Shown here piece after piece: positions 50,423 through 61,236 of a stretch of 64,000 nucleotides of DNA (positions within the stretch are counted from its first letter, which is position 1; every line of letters begins with the position of its first letter). A model generated the notes under the pieces. The model searched no databases. It was given only the letters and a program-made list of their open reading frames with translations, and was not told the DNA's origin. The stretch is from positions 310,001 to 374,000 of the forward strand of contig NZ_FQYP01000002.1 of the NCBI RefSeq assembly GCF_900141785.1. Direction: 5' to 3'. A program made the position numbers and the translations under genes. This DNA comes from Aquimarina spongiae. GTDB taxonomy: Bacteria > Bacteroidota > Bacteroidia > Flavobacteriales > Flavobacteriaceae.

Positions 50423-52552
50423 ATGAGTAGAAAAGACATACAACATATACAACTATCCAAAGAATCATCAACATCCAATTCAACAGTTAACACTTTTACC
50501 ACGTCTGAAGGTATCGAAATCAAATCTTCATATGTAAATAGTGATATCGAAAACCTTGAACACCTTAATTTTAGTGCAGGTATAGCGCCTTATCTAAGAG
50601 GTCCTTATTCAACCATGTACGTTCGACGTCCATGGACAATTAGGCAATATGCGGGTTTCTCGACTGCTGAAGAAAGTAATGCTTTTTACAGAAGAAATCT
50701 AGCAGCTGGACAAAAAGGACTGTCTGTAGCATTTGATTTGGCTACACACCGAGGTTATGATAGTGATCATGAACGTGTAGTTGGTGATGTAGGAATGGCT
50801 GGAGTAGCTATAGATACTGTAGAAGACATGAAAGTGCTCTTCGATCAAATTCCACTGGATAAAATGTCGGTATCGATGACTATGAATGGAGCTGTACTGC
50901 CCATCATGGCCTTTTACATTGTTGCTGCAGAAGAACAAGGCGTGGATAAAAATCTACTTTCTGGTACCATTCAAAATGACATCCTCAAGGAGTTTATGGT
51001 TAGAAACACATACATCTATCCTCCTACTCCTTCGATGCGCATTATTAGTGATATTTTTAAGTATTGTTCTGCAAACATGCCAAAATTCAACCCGATTAGT
51101 ATTTCGGGTTATCACATGCAAGAAGCTGGTGCTACTTGCGATATCGAACTGGCATATACTCTGGCGGATGGATTAGAATATATTCGTAAAGGTATTGAAG
51201 CAGGTTTGGATGTAGATTCTTTTGCTCCAAGACTATCTTTCTTTTGGGCTATAGGAATGAATCATTTTATGGAAATTGCAAAAATGAGAGCTGCTCGTAT
51301 GCTATGGGCCAAACTCATACAGCAGTTTAATCCTAAAAACCCTAAATCATTGATGCTCCGCACCCATTGTCAAACCAGTGGTTGGAGTCTCACTGCACAA
51401 GATCCTTTCAATAACGTGGCAAGAACTTGTATCGAAGCCAGTGCTGCTGCTTTTGGAGGAACGCAGAGTTTGCATACCAATGCTTTGGATGAAGCGATTG
51501 CATTACCGACGGATTTCTCTGCTAGAATTGCAAGAAATACACAGATCTTTTTGCAAGAGGAAACATTGATCACCCGTACAGTAGATCCATGGGCTGGAAG
51601 TTACTATGTAGAATCACTTACCAATGATATTGCTAAAAAAGCCTGGAAACTGATAGAAGAAGTAGAAGAACTTGGTGGAATGACCAAAGCCATTGAGGCA
51701 GGTATCCCAAAAATGAGAATCGAAGAAGCAGCGACCCGTAAGCAAGCGCGTATTGATAGTGAACAAGACCTTATTATTGGTGTAAACAAATATCGACTAG
51801 AGGAAGAAGAAGCCATCAGCACCCTTAAAGTAGATAATCAAGCGGTTCGCAATCAACAGTTAGAGAGTCTTAAAAAAGTAAAAGACTCAAGGGACGAACA
51901 AAAAGTACAACAAGCACTTGAGAATTTAACTACTGGTGCTGCAGATGATGATCAAAATTTGTTAGCTTTAGCAGTAGAAGCTGCCAGATTGAGAGCTACA
52001 CTAGGAGAAATCAGTGATGCTCTGGAGAAGAAATTTGGTAGGCATAAAGCAGAAATAAAATCGTTTACCGGAGTGTACGCCAAAGAAATAAAAAATGATG
52101 AGTCTTTTGATAAAGCAAGAAATTTAGCCAACAAATTCGCTGAGCTAGAAGGACGTAGACCCAGAATTATGATTGCCAAAATGGGTCAGGATGGTCATGA
52201 TCGAGGTGCCAAGGTAGTTGCTACCGGTTATGCCGATGTTGGTTTTGATGTAGATATTGGTCCACTTTTTCAAACCCCAAAAGAAGCAGCAAAGCAAGCC
52301 GTAGAAAATGATGTACATATCGTTGGAGTATCTTCGTTGGCAGGTGGTCATAAAACACTGGTACCTCAAATTGTAGAGGAACTCAAAAAATACGGAAGAG
52401 AAGATATCATGATTATTGTAGGTGGTGTGATTCCTCCTGATGATTATGACTTTCTTTTTGATGCAGGGGCAGTAGCTGTGTTTGGCCCTGGCACAAAGAT
52501 TAGTAATGCAGCGATCACTATTTTAGAAATTCTAATTTCTACTTTTGAATAG
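50423..52552 (+). CDS. mutB: Methylmalonyl-CoA mutase large (catalytic) subunit
   Basis: 709 residues from the ATG at 50423; a TTG two codons earlier is less likely. N-terminal substrate-binding barrel with [20 protein letters not shown] (here [15 protein letters not shown]), the [19 protein letters not shown] motif and [13 protein letters not shown]-terminal B12 domain from about 570, with DGHDRG cobalamin-ligand motif, then the [20 protein letters not shown] end. Adenosylcobalamin-dependent isomerase. The meaB chaperone gene is not in the window. Confidence 0.98.
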   Translation: MSRKDIQHIQLSKESSTSNSTVNTFTTSEGIEIKSSYVNSDIENLEHLNFSAGIAPYLRGPYSTMYVRRPWTIRQYAGFSTAEESNAFYRRNLAAGQKGLSVAFDLATHRGYDSDHERVVGDVGMAGVAIDTVEDMKVLFDQIPLDKMSVSMTMNGAVLPIMAFYIVAAEEQGVDKNLLSGTIQNDILKEFMVRNTYIYPPTPSMRIISDIFKYCSANMPKFNPISISGYHMQEAGATCDIELAYTLADGLEYIRKGIEAGLDVDSFAPRLSFFWAIGMNHFMEIAKMRAARMLWAKLIQQFNPKNPKSLMLRTHCQTSGWSLTAQDPFNNVARTCIEASAAAFGGTQSLHTNALDEAIALPTDFSARIARNTQIFLQEETLITRTVDPWAGSYYVESLTNDIAKKAWKLIEEVEELGGMTKAIEAGIPKMRIEEAATRKQARIDSEQDLIIGVNKYRLEEEEAISTLKVDNQAVRNQQLESLKKVKDSRDEQKVQQALENLTTGAADDDQNLLALAVEAARLRATLGEISDALEKKFGRHKAEIKSFTGVYAKEIKNDESFDKARNLANKFAELEGRRPRIMIAKMGQDGHDRGAKVVATGYADVGFDVDIGPLFQTPKEAAKQAVENDVHIVGVSSLAGGHKTLVPQIVEELKKYGREDIMIIVGGVIPPDDYDFLFDAGAVAVFGPGTKISNAAITILEILISTFE

Positions 52553-52629
52553 ATACAAAATACTATGCGTGCATAGTTTTTCAGGAATAATATCGTAACT
52601 TCCCCAAAATATAGAAATTACATATACCA

Positions 52630-53511
52630 ATGAGTTATACAGACAAAATGCTTCGTGATGGAGCTTTAGAAGGAAAAAATATCGTTGTTACTGGTGGAGG
52701 TAGCGGACTAGGAAAATCCATGACCAAGTACTTTTTAGAACTTGGTGCAAAGGTAGCTATCACTTCTCGTAATCTTGAAAAATTACAGACCACTGCCAAA
52801 GAACTCGAGGACGAGACTGGAGGCACTTGTCTTCCTCTTCAATGTGATGTGAGACATATCGACCAGGTGGAAGCTATGAGAGATGCCGTGATTAAAGAGT
52901 TTGGTTCTGTGGACATATTGTTAAACAATGCTGCAGGAAACTTCATTTCTCCTACTGAACGTTTATCTGCGAATGCATTTGATACCATTATTGATATTGT
53001 TCTTAAAGGAACCAAAAACTGTACTTTGGCTTTTGGTAAACATTGGATCGATACAAAATATAGAAATACTGTTGTATTAAATATCGTAACTACCTACGCA
53101 TGGACAGGATCTGCATATGTGGTACCTAGTGCAACGGCAAAAGCTGGTGTTCTGGCAATGACAAGATCTTTGGCTGTAGAATGGGCAAAGTATGGAATGC
53201 GTTTCAACGCTATCGCTCCTGGACCATTCCCTACCAAAGGGGCCTGGGACCGTTTGATGCCCGATGAACTTAAAGAAAAGTTAGATATTACCAAACAAGT
53301 ACCGCTAGGAAGAGTTGGTAATCATCAGGAGTTAGCTAATCTTGCCGCGTATTTGGTTTCTGACTTTTCTGCCTATGTAAACGGTGAAGTAATGACTATT
53401 GATGGTGGAGAATGGCTTAAAGGAGCTGGTGAGTTTAACATGCTAGAGCTAGTGCCTGAACAGATGTGGGATATGCTAGAGGCTTCCATCCGATCAAAAA
53501 ACAAGAAATAA
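52630..53511 (+). CDS. Short-chain dehydrogenase, 2,4-dienoyl-CoA reductase type
   Basis: 293 residues. NAD(P)-binding TGGGSGLGK (about 21-29), CDVRHID, NNAAGNF (about 98-104). The classical YxxxK is replaced by VPSATAKAGV with Lys at about 171, as in the 2,4-dienoyl-CoA reductase group, which reduces intermediates of unsaturated fatty acid beta-oxidation. FNAIAPGPFPTKGAWDRLMP is also characteristic. Follows mutB by 77 bp and may be in the same transcript. Ends in a clear terminator. Confidence 0.92.
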   Translation: MSYTDKMLRDGALEGKNIVVTGGGSGLGKSMTKYFLELGAKVAITSRNLEKLQTTAKELEDETGGTCLPLQCDVRHIDQVEAMRDAVIKEFGSVDILLNNAAGNFISPTERLSANAFDTIIDIVLKGTKNCTLAFGKHWIDTKYRNTVVLNIVTTYAWTGSAYVVPSATAKAGVLAMTRSLAVEWAKYGMRFNAIAPGPFPTKGAWDRLMPDELKEKLDITKQVPLGRVGNHQELANLAAYLVSDFSAYVNGEVMTIDGGEWLKGAGEFNMLELVPEQMWDMLEASIRSKNKK

Positions 53512-53540
53512 GTAGTTATTAACAATTCATAAATTACTCA

Positions 53541-53572
53541 GGACCATTTGCAAAGGCAAATGGTCCTTTTTT
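53541..53572 (+). terminator. Terminator after the dienoyl-CoA reductase gene
   Basis: Perfect arms GGACCATTTGC and GCAAATGGTCC with a four-base loop, then six T. Confidence 0.95.
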
Positions 53573-53651
53573 GTCCATACTGTTAACATTTTTCATTTTT
53601 ATAATATATAATAAATCGTATTTTTATCGCTTAAAAACCAAATCTCCCCAA

Positions 53652-54416
53652 ATGGGTAAAATAATAGCGATTGCCAATCAAAAAGGAGGTGTAGGAAAGA
53701 CTACCACCTCAGTTAATTTAGCAGCTTCTCTAGGTGTTCTGGAGAAGAAAGTGTTACTAATCGATGCCGATCCTCAGGCTAATGCTACCTCGGGACTAGG
53801 TCTTGATGTAGAAAGTGTCGAAAATGGAACGTATCAAATTCTTGAGCATACCATAAAACCTCAAGAAGCAATTTTGGAGACTACCTCTCCGAATGTACAT
53901 ATTATTCCTGCGCATATTGATCTGGTTGCAATCGAAATTGAACTTGTAGATAAGGATGATCGAGAGTATATGATGAAAAAGGCTATCGAAGAGTTGCGAT
54001 CCGAATATGATTATATTTTAATTGATTGTGCTCCATCATTAGGACTTTTGACACTAAATGCACTGACTGCTGCGGACTCGGTTATGATCCCAATACAGTG
54101 TGAATATTTTGCGCTAGAAGGGCTTGGTAAATTACTGAATACAATAAAAAGTGTACAAAAAGTACACAACACCAATCTGGATATCGAAGGGTTGTTATTA
54201 ACCATGTATGATTCTAGATTACGTTTATCTAATCAAGTGGTAGAAGAAGTACAGAAGCACTTTAATGAGATGGTTTTTAAAACAATCATCCAGCGAAATA
54301 TTCGTTTAAGTGAAGCCCCAAGTTATGGAGAGAGTATTATTAATTACGACGCAGCTAGTAAAGGAGCTAGTAATTATTTAAGTTTGGCGCACGAAATTAT
54401 AAAGAAAAACAGTTAA
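53652..54416 (+). CDS. parA: Chromosome partitioning ATPase ParA/Soj
   Basis: 254 residues from the ATG at 53652 (MGKIIAIANQKGG). The 27 codons upstream are hydrophobic, AT-rich and not like the family. Deviant Walker A KGGVGKTT, DADPQAN and DCAPSLGLLTLNAL. Works with ParB on parS. No perfect parS (TGTTTCACGTGAAACA type) was found in the window. Confidence 0.97.
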   Translation: MGKIIAIANQKGGVGKTTTSVNLAASLGVLEKKVLLIDADPQANATSGLGLDVESVENGTYQILEHTIKPQEAILETTSPNVHIIPAHIDLVAIEIELVDKDDREYMMKKAIEELRSEYDYILIDCAPSLGLLTLNALTAADSVMIPIQCEYFALEGLGKLLNTIKSVQKVHNTNLDIEGLLLTMYDSRLRLSNQVVEEVQKHFNEMVFKTIIQRNIRLSEAPSYGESIINYDAASKGASNYLSLAHEIIKKNS

Positions 54417-54422
54417 GGATAC

Positions 54423-55337
54423 ATGGCGAAGGCAACAAAAAAACAGGCATTAGGAAGAGGATTATCTGCACTCTTGAAAGATCCAGAGAATGATATCAAA
54501 TCTGTTGATGATAAAAATGCAGATAAGGTTGTAGGGAATATTATAGAGCTTGAATTGGAAAGTATAGACGTAAATCCATTTCAGCCACGTACAAGTTTTA
54601 ATGATGAAACCTTACGTGAACTAGCTACATCGATAAAAGAAGTTGGAGTTATTCAACCTATTACGGTACGAAAATTAGACTTTAACAGTTATCAGCTTGT
54701 AAGTGGAGAGCGACGTTTCCGTGCGTCAAAATTGGCAGGTTTAAAAACAATACCTGCATATATCAGGATTGCCAACGATCATGAGTCTCTGACCATGGCT
54801 TTGGTAGAAAACATTCAAAGACAAGACCTTGATCCTATCGAAATTGCTTTGTCTTATCAACGCCTGATTGATGAAATCAGTTTAACTCAGGAGCAATTAA
54901 GTGATCGCGTAGGTAAAAAAAGATCTACAATCGCAAACTATTTGAGGTTACTGAAACTAGATCCTATTGTTCAAACAGGAATGCGTGATGGTTTTATTTC
55001 TATGGGGCATGGACGTGCTTTGATCAACTTAGAGAACAACCAACAACAATTAGATATTTACGAAAAGGTAATTGGAAAAGGACTTTCGGTTCGTGAAACA
55101 GAAAAATTGGTAAAATCCTTAAAGGATCCTTCTGAAAACTCAACTTCTGAATCCACCACTACAACTCCTTCGCAATTACCAAAAGATATTGCAAAAGGAG
55201 TAAAAGAGTTTTCTGAGTATTTTGGCGCAAAAATTGATGTAAAAGTTTCCAGTAAAGGAAGTGGTAAATTGATTATACCCTTCTCTTCTCAAGAGGATTT
55301 TAACCGGTTAAAGAAACTCATCAATAGTGAAAATTAA
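54423..55337 (+). CDS. parB: Chromosome partitioning protein ParB/Spo0J
   Basis: 304 residues. Family start KKQALGRGLSALL, N-terminal CTPase/ParB domain with PFQPRTSF, GVIQPITVR, GERRFRAS (CTP-binding box) and VENIQRQDLDPIE, central helix-turn-helix (LTQEQLSDRVGKKRSTIANY), and a C-terminal dimer domain (KGSGKLIIPFSSQEDFNRLK). Starts six bases after parA. Confidence 0.97.
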   Translation: MAKATKKQALGRGLSALLKDPENDIKSVDDKNADKVVGNIIELELESIDVNPFQPRTSFNDETLRELATSIKEVGVIQPITVRKLDFNSYQLVSGERRFRASKLAGLKTIPAYIRIANDHESLTMALVENIQRQDLDPIEIALSYQRLIDEISLTQEQLSDRVGKKRSTIANYLRLLKLDPIVQTGMRDGFISMGHGRALINLENNQQQLDIYEKVIGKGLSVRETEKLVKSLKDPSENSTSESTTTTPSQLPKDIAKGVKEFSEYFGAKIDVKVSSKGSGKLIIPFSSQEDFNRLKKLINSEN

Positions 55338-55956
55338 ACATTGTTATATCATTTTTTTTGTACTCTTCTCTTTTCATACCGCAGTTGCGCAAGAAGAGGA
55401 TGAAGAACTAAAAGTTACTACTGAAGAAGTAGCTGTCAAAAAGAAAAAAAGAGATAGAAAAAAGGAAAGAAGGGAAAAGAGAATTCAACCTTACGAACCT
55501 TTAGCTCCTGCCAGAGCAGCTTTTTACTCTGCTGTACTTCCTGGTTTGGGCCAAGCATACACCAAAAAATATTGGAAAATCCCTATTGTATATGCTGCCA
55601 TAGGTACTGGAATTTATTTTTATCTCGATAACAATAGAAATTATAACGATTTTAGAGATATTTTTAAAAGACGATTAGCAGGTTTTACCGATGACCGTTT
55701 TATAAACCAGCAAACCGGTGAAATACTAGTTTCTAACGAGCAGCTTATATCGTTACAAGAACGTTTTAGAAGAGATCAGGAGTTATCATTATTACTGACT
55801 GTTGCGGCATATTTATTAAATATAGTTGACGCTAACGTTACCGCTCATTTACAACAATATAATATTACAGACGATCTTTCACTAAAACCAGGAATAAATT
55901 TTAACGAATTTGATTTTACTCCCAATTATGGAGTTACTTTGAACTTTAATTTTTAA
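55327..55956 (+). CDS. DUF5683-type membrane protein
   Basis: 209 residues from a GTG start that overlaps parB by 11 bases. Signal peptide (about 1-22, VAQEEDEE), a basic linker (KKKKRDRKKERREKR), then APARAAFYSAVLPGLGQAYT, the signature of this Bacteroidetes family found next to parB and dapB. Two membrane helices (about 90-110 and 155-175). Role unknown. Confidence 0.88.
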   Translation: MKIKHCYIIFFVLFSFHTAVAQEEDEELKVTTEEVAVKKKKRDRKKERREKRIQPYEPLAPARAAFYSAVLPGLGQAYTKKYWKIPIVYAAIGTGIYFYLDNNRNYNDFRDIFKRRLAGFTDDRFINQQTGEILVSNEQLISLQERFRRDQELSLLLTVAAYLLNIVDANVTAHLQQYNITDDLSLKPGINFNEFDFTPNYGVTLNFNF

Positions 55957-55987
55957 GATCAATTCATTTTTATAATAACCAACACAC

Positions 55988-56686
55988 ATGAAAATTGCAT
56001 TACTAGGATATGGCAAGATGGGTAAAACCATTGAAAAAATAGCAACAGAAAGGGGCCATACCATAGTACTTAAAGTAGATAAAGACGATTCTAATTACGA
56101 TCTATCCCAAGCTGATGTGGCTATCGATTTTAGTATCCCAACAGCGGCGGTGACTAATATTTCTAATTGTTTTGAGGCTGGAGTACCCGTGGTTTCGGGA
56201 ACCACAGGATGGCTCGATCATTATAAAGAAATGATCTCCTTATGCAAAGAAAAAAAGGGCGCTTTTATTTATGCTTCTAACTATAGTTTGGGTGTCAATC
56301 TTTTCTTCGAACTCAATAAAAGACTAGCAAAAATGATGAATCCTGTAGAAGGATATTCAATAGCTATGGAAGAAATTCATCACACTCAAAAATTAGATGC
56401 ACCAAGTGGAACAGCTATCACCCTTGCAGAAGGAATCATAGACAATACTAATAAAACAGGATGGCAATTGGATCAAGGAGACCAAAACACTATACCTATT
56501 GTTGCCAAAAGAATAGAACAAGTTCCTGGAACACACACCGTTACTTATTCTTCTGAAGTAGATGATATAGAGATTACTCATACCGCTCATAACCGACATG
56601 GTTTCGCTTTAGGTGCGGTGGTTGCAGCAGAATGGCTGAAGGATAAAACCGGTGTTTTCGGAATGAAAGACGTTTTAGGTCTATAA
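55988..56686 (+). CDS. dapB: 4-hydroxy-tetrahydrodipicolinate reductase
   Basis: 232 residues. Rossmann start GYGKMGKT, GTTGW, the active-site EEIHHTQKLDAPSGTAI (HH and Lys) and HTAHNRHGFALGA. Reduces the cyclic intermediate in lysine and diaminopimelate synthesis. Slightly short, as usual in Bacteroidetes. Confidence 0.96.
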   Translation: MKIALLGYGKMGKTIEKIATERGHTIVLKVDKDDSNYDLSQADVAIDFSIPTAAVTNISNCFEAGVPVVSGTTGWLDHYKEMISLCKEKKGAFIYASNYSLGVNLFFELNKRLAKMMNPVEGYSIAMEEIHHTQKLDAPSGTAITLAEGIIDNTNKTGWQLDQGDQNTIPIVAKRIEQVPGTHTVTYSSEVDDIEITHTAHNRHGFALGAVVAAEWLKDKTGVFGMKDVLGL

Positions 56687-56738
56687 AAACGTAACACTTT
56701 TCCAATATAGGGTACATATACTAAAAAAATAAATACTT

Positions 56739-58307
56739 ATGGCGCTCACAGAATGGCTTATATTTTTCCTAGTACTTCAGGTGATTCACTTTTTAGGAAC
56801 CTGGAAATTATACACAAAAGCGGGTAGAAAAGCTTGGGAAGCAATTGTTCCTATATACAACGCAGTAGTTTTGACAAAGATCATCAATAGACCTTGGTGG
56901 TGGGTTATTCTACTATTTATACCTGTTATCAATGTCATTATGCTTCCTGTGATTTGGGTAGAAACTATCAGAAGTTTTGGTAGAAACTCCACAACAGATA
57001 CCATTCTGGTCGTTGTAACTCTTGGGTTTTATATATTTTATATAAACTATGCTCAAGATGTAACATACATTGAAAACCGGAGCTTAAAGCCTAGGACTTC
57101 AACAGGAGAATGGATAAGTTCCATTTTGTTTGCAGTAGTAGCTGCTACTATCGTACATACATATTTTATGCAGCCATATACTATTCCTACAGGTTCATTA
57201 GAAAGAACATTGCTTGTTGGTGACTTTTTGTTTGTAAGTAAATTTCATTACGGAGCGCGCACCCCTATGACTGCAGTTTCTTTTCCTATGGTACATGACA
57301 CCATACCATTGGTAAAGACAAAATCCTATGTAAGCAAGCCACAATATCCATATTTCAGACTTCCAGGTTTTCAGAAAATCAAACGCAATGACATTGTCGT
57401 TTTTAGCTGGCCAATAGATACGGTTCGCTTTTTTAGAGATCGATCCAAAAAAAGTTACTACAAACCCATCGATAAAAAATCAAATTACGTAAAAAGATGT
57501 GTAGGTATACCAGGGGACTCTTTATCCGTGGTTGATGGTTTTGTGCATATTAATGGCAAACAAAATGTGTTACCAGAAAGAGCTCAACTCCAGTTCTCTT
57601 ATTTTGGAAACACTAAAGGGAGTGGTTTTAATCTACAAAATCTTTATGACCGCTATAAGATCAAACCCAAAGAATTTGGGTATAACAATACTCAATTTAG
57701 TGCTTTAGGCCTTACAGAAAAGGCAGCTGCAAGGTTTAAAAACCATCAAAATGTTGCATCCTTAGAACGTGTTATCACTCCAAAAGGACAAAAAGATCCT
57801 AGTATTTTCCCAAACAATGGAAAAGTAAATTGGAATAACGATAATTTTGGTCCTATCTATATTCCTGAGGCTGGCAAAACAGTGAAGATGGATCTGAAGA
57901 GTTTCTCTTTATATCGCAGAATTATTGAAGTATATGAAGGCTCTGAAATGGGTATAGATAATAAACTTTCCGTAAACGGAACTCAAGTGCTACTTAACGG
58001 GAAACCACTAGATTCTTACACCTTTAAGCAGGATTATTACTGGATGATGGGAGACAATCGTCATAACAGTGAGGATAGCCGTGTATGGGGTTATGTTCCT
58101 GCCAATCATGTAGTAGGAAAACCAGTTTTTGTATGGTTCAGCTGGGATTCTAATGCCAAGGGACTATTGAATAAAATAAGATGGGATCGTATGTTCACTA
58201 CAGTTGGAGGTAGCGGAGAACCTGTATCTTATTTCAAATATTTCTTGATTCTATTGGCAGGATGGATTATTTATAATCAGTATCGAAAAAGAAAAAAAGG
58301 AGCTTAA
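56739..58307 (+). CDS. lepB: Signal peptidase I, large Bacteroidetes form
   Basis: 522 residues. Three N-terminal helices (about 1-110), then a fourth before the catalytic part. Nucleophile Ser in IPTGSLERTL (about 153), general base Lys in YVKRCVGIPGDSL (about 250), and the box E GDNRHNSEDSRVWGYVP near 445. A C-terminal helix (FLILLAGWIIYNQ) closes it. An insert of about 150 residues between the two catalytic boxes is usual for this phylum. Removes signal peptides at the inner membrane. Confidence 0.95.
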   Translation: MALTEWLIFFLVLQVIHFLGTWKLYTKAGRKAWEAIVPIYNAVVLTKIINRPWWWVILLFIPVINVIMLPVIWVETIRSFGRNSTTDTILVVVTLGFYIFYINYAQDVTYIENRSLKPRTSTGEWISSILFAVVAATIVHTYFMQPYTIPTGSLERTLLVGDFLFVSKFHYGARTPMTAVSFPMVHDTIPLVKTKSYVSKPQYPYFRLPGFQKIKRNDIVVFSWPIDTVRFFRDRSKKSYYKPIDKKSNYVKRCVGIPGDSLSVVDGFVHINGKQNVLPERAQLQFSYFGNTKGSGFNLQNLYDRYKIKPKEFGYNNTQFSALGLTEKAAARFKNHQNVASLERVITPKGQKDPSIFPNNGKVNWNNDNFGPIYIPEAGKTVKMDLKSFSLYRRIIEVYEGSEMGIDNKLSVNGTQVLLNGKPLDSYTFKQDYYWMMGDNRHNSEDSRVWGYVPANHVVGKPVFVWFSWDSNAKGLLNKIRWDRMFTTVGGSGEPVSYFKYFLILLAGWIIYNQYRKRKKGA

Positions 58308-58349
58308 ACCACAGAAACTAAGTTCTTCCAAATTTTAACTGTCTAGGCA

Positions 58350-58973
58350 TTGAAAAAAGTTCTGTTACATCCTATGTATTTTGGCTCCATAGCGCAATAT
58401 GTTGCTTTGGTACAGGCTGATGGTGTTATTTTCGAAAATGAGGATAATTATCAAAAGCAAACCTACCGCAATCGCACCTATATTTACGGAGCTAATGGAA
58501 AACTACTTTTAACCATCCCTATAAAACATACTGGGAAAGCAGGAAGACAATTATACAGGGATGTACGTATTGAAAACGATTTTAGTTGGCAGACCTTACA
58601 TTGGAAATCCTTGGAGACTGCATATAGAACCTCTCCCTTTTTTGAATACTATGAGGATGAATTTGCTCCTCTTTTTGAGAAAAGAAAAGAGTTTTTGCTG
58701 GATTTTAATCATGAGTGCTTTCAGGCGCTTCAGGACTGCTTGCAGTTAGATACTCCTTTTTCAAAAACTTCTAAGTATCAAGAACAACCCGAAGATAGTA
58801 TAGACTTACGAAATTTGGTATTTGCCAAAAAAGAAAAATCGTATGACCTACAGTCTTACATCCAAGTATTTAGTGAGAAGCACGGTTTTATTTCTAATCT
58901 TTCCATACTGGACTTACTTTTTAATGAAGGAACTAACGCCTTGTCTTATTTAGAGCAACAGACTATTTTTTAA
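58350..58973 (+). CDS. WbqC family protein
   Basis: 207 residues from a TTG start. Begins VLLHPMYFGSIAQYVALVQA, the family signature, then ENYQKQTYRNR and LTIPIKH. In Bacteroidetes it is regularly next to lepB. The biochemical role is not settled. Ends one base before the next gene. Confidence 0.9.
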   Translation: MKKVLLHPMYFGSIAQYVALVQADGVIFENEDNYQKQTYRNRTYIYGANGKLLLTIPIKHTGKAGRQLYRDVRIENDFSWQTLHWKSLETAYRTSPFFEYYEDEFAPLFEKRKEFLLDFNHECFQALQDCLQLDTPFSKTSKYQEQPEDSIDLRNLVFAKKEKSYDLQSYIQVFSEKHGFISNLSILDLLFNEGTNALSYLEQQTIF

Positions 58974-59282
58974 ATGATTCGTCCTATTGTTCATTATAGT
59001 TTACATTTTGTTATTCCTCTAGTTGTGATTCTAATTTTCTTTCCAAAGCAATGGAAAAAATTATCACTCATTTTTCTACTCTCTATGCTTGTCGATTTGG
59101 ACCACCTTTTGGCAACACCTGTCTTTGAGGCCGATCGATGCAGTATTAACTTCCACCCTTTACATAGTTATATCGCTTTTTTTGGATATGCAATAATGCT
59201 GCTGTTTCCAAAAACACGAGTATTAGGTATAGCTTTACTTTGGCATATGATCACAGATCAAATTGATTGCTGGATGATGTAA
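58974..59282 (+). CDS. Small membrane protein, DUF6122-like
   Basis: 102 residues with three to four hydrophobic helices and a conserved-looking MLVDLDHLLATPVFEADRCS segment with HPLHSY; ends DQIDCWMM. The Asp/His pattern hints at metal binding, as in membrane-bound hydrolase-like families, but activity is unknown. Immediately follows the WbqC gene. Confidence 0.75.
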   Translation: MIRPIVHYSLHFVIPLVVILIFFPKQWKKLSLIFLLSMLVDLDHLLATPVFEADRCSINFHPLHSYIAFFGYAIMLLFPKTRVLGIALLWHMITDQIDCWMM

Positions 59283-59372
59283 AAACATTGGATATCAGTT
59301 CGTTTGTAAAATATTAATTATATTTAGAACGAAACTTGTACAACAAGCCCCATTAACCTAAATCTATTATCT

Positions 59373-60155
59373 ATGAATAAATTTTTACTTGTATTGGTAA
59401 TACCACTAGTATTATTCTCTTGTAAACAGCAATCTAAAGAGCCAAAAAAAGAAGCAGAACAGACAACAAGTCCCGAGGAATCTTATACTCCTATAACCCT
59501 TAAAAACAGCGATACGCTTTCCCTGGATCCTAAATTTGCAAAAAGACTAACTCCTCAAGAAACCGCAAGTATCTTTACCCGAAGAATTAAGCGTCAATAT
59601 GAGGTGACCTATCCGATTCGTCAGGCCTATTCGTATCAGGATGAAGCTGGATCTTATTATGTAGCACTTGCACAAGATCAATCTGAAATTACTAAAGAAG
59701 GAGATACACTTTACGACAAATTACAAGGGCTTATTTTAACCAAAAAAGGCAATGGCCTAAAAAAGAAGTCCAGCATCAACGATGAAACCGATAATGATTG
59801 GGAAACGTCTATTTTCTTCTGGAATCACTACTCAGAAATTAAAGATTTTGATAATGATGGATTAGCCGATTTGATATTGGTGTATGGTACTACAGGACAA
59901 GAAGACTATGCCGATGGCCGTATGAAAATGATGATTTATCACAAAGGAAAAAGAATTACCGTAAGACATCAAAATAGTGATTACGACGGTAGATTAACCA
60001 AAATTAGCAGTAGATTCTACTCGCTACCCGAACAGCTTCAAAAGGTAGTTATTGATAAAATGAGAGCAATGACCAAAAACAAACACGCCACTTTTTCTGC
60101 AAATTGGGAAAATAAAATGATGAAAGACAAAGCAACCCAATTGGAAGATTTGTAA
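59373..60155 (+). CDS. Lipoprotein of unknown function
   Basis: 260 residues. Lipobox LFSCKQ (Cys at about 17), a Lys/Glu/Thr-rich linker, then a globular domain with an EF-hand-like loop DFDNDGLADLILVYGT (about 165-180), as in FG-GAP-type calcium sites. No enzyme motif seen. Confidence 0.75.
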   Translation: MNKFLLVLVIPLVLFSCKQQSKEPKKEAEQTTSPEESYTPITLKNSDTLSLDPKFAKRLTPQETASIFTRRIKRQYEVTYPIRQAYSYQDEAGSYYVALAQDQSEITKEGDTLYDKLQGLILTKKGNGLKKKSSINDETDNDWETSIFFWNHYSEIKDFDNDGLADLILVYGTTGQEDYADGRMKMMIYHKGKRITVRHQNSDYDGRLTKISSRFYSLPEQLQKVVIDKMRAMTKNKHATFSANWENKMMKDKATQLEDL

Positions 60156-60210
60156 AAAGCAACTAGAACAATAGACTTAAAAAGAAGTCCAAAGAGACCA
60201 TACTCTATAC

Positions 60211-61227
60211 CTACAATTGCACTCTAGAAAATATCGGATAATGATCGGATAGTTCTTGATGGATATTTTTGAACTCTAACACTTCATATTCTTCTGGAAC
60301 CAAGATAAAATCTATACGCACAGGAAAAAGATCGAATTCCCAGGTTTTACCGAACCCCTTCCCTGCTTCTTTAAAGGTATCCTGAAGCCCCTCAGACACG
60401 ATTTTATCATACACATAAGAGTATGCAGAATTATTAAAATCTCCCATCACAATGTTTCTATAAGGAGATTGACGCATATGCTCAATAAGTTCATCAACCT
60501 GTTCCTGTTGACGTTCAAATGAAATTTGGATTCTTTTCAACAACTTTTGCGAGTCTTCCTGAGAAATTCGGTTGGTATTCGAACTAATCTTATGGGATTG
60601 TAAATGGACATTATATATCCGCAATGTATCTTTTTGAATAGCGATATCACAAAAGATAATATTGTTTGCTGTTTTTTTGAAGTGAAGCGATCCTTTATTA
60701 ACGATAGGATACTTGGAAAAGACAACCAGCGCCAACTCGCCATTATCATTGTTAAAATCTTCGAACTTATACTGATATTGCGAAAAGTCGGTATCTGGAT
60801 TGTTATAATATTCCTGAGCACAGAAAATATCCGGGCTTTCTGATCGTACAAAGGCAGAAATATCCTGAGGGATAGTTTTGGAATCAATCCATGAGAATCG
60901 ATTAAAACTCCTTACATTAAAACTCAATAAGGAAATACCATCAGTTGTATCTTCGGTAGATTTACCACTTATTTTATACAAGGAAGTAACATGCGATATC
61001 CCCAATACCAATACTACCAGAGATAGGATTGCTTTTTTATTTAAGAGCACCACCCAATAGATGAGAAAAACAACATTGACCACAATCAAAATGGGTACTG
61101 CCAGACTCAATACCGATAACAAAGGAAAAGTTTTGGGAGATACATAGGGCAATAAATACGATAGCAACAACGCAAACGCCGCTATAGAATTCATCAAAAA
61201 GATAAATTTATTTACTAATTTCCTCAT
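60211..61227 (-). CDS. Endonuclease/exonuclease/phosphatase-family membrane protein
   Basis: 338 residues. Three N-terminal helices (about 8-85), then a DNase I-like domain: LSFNVRSFNR, CAQEYY, VHLQSHKI, GDFNNSAYSYVY and the closing DHYPIFSRV (catalytic His and Asp). In Bacteroidetes it regularly follows the rhomboid genes. Substrate could be a nucleic acid or a phosphoester. Confidence 0.9.
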   Translation of the reverse strand: MRKLVNKFIFLMNSIAAFALLLSYLLPYVSPKTFPLLSVLSLAVPILIVVNVVFLIYWVVLLNKKAILSLVVLVLGISHVTSLYKISGKSTEDTTDGISLLSFNVRSFNRFSWIDSKTIPQDISAFVRSESPDIFCAQEYYNNPDTDFSQYQYKFEDFNNDNGELALVVFSKYPIVNKGSLHFKKTANNIIFCDIAIQKDTLRIYNVHLQSHKISSNTNRISQEDSQKLLKRIQISFERQQEQVDELIEHMRQSPYRNIVMGDFNNSAYSYVYDKIVSEGLQDTFKEAGKGFGKTWEFDLFPVRIDFILVPEEYEVLEFKNIHQELSDHYPIFSRVQL

Positions 61228-61236
61228 AGATAGCCC

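Noticed and set aside
53521-55337. Replication origin or parS near parAB
   Set aside because: No parS-like palindrome, DnaA-box cluster or dnaA gene is visible here.
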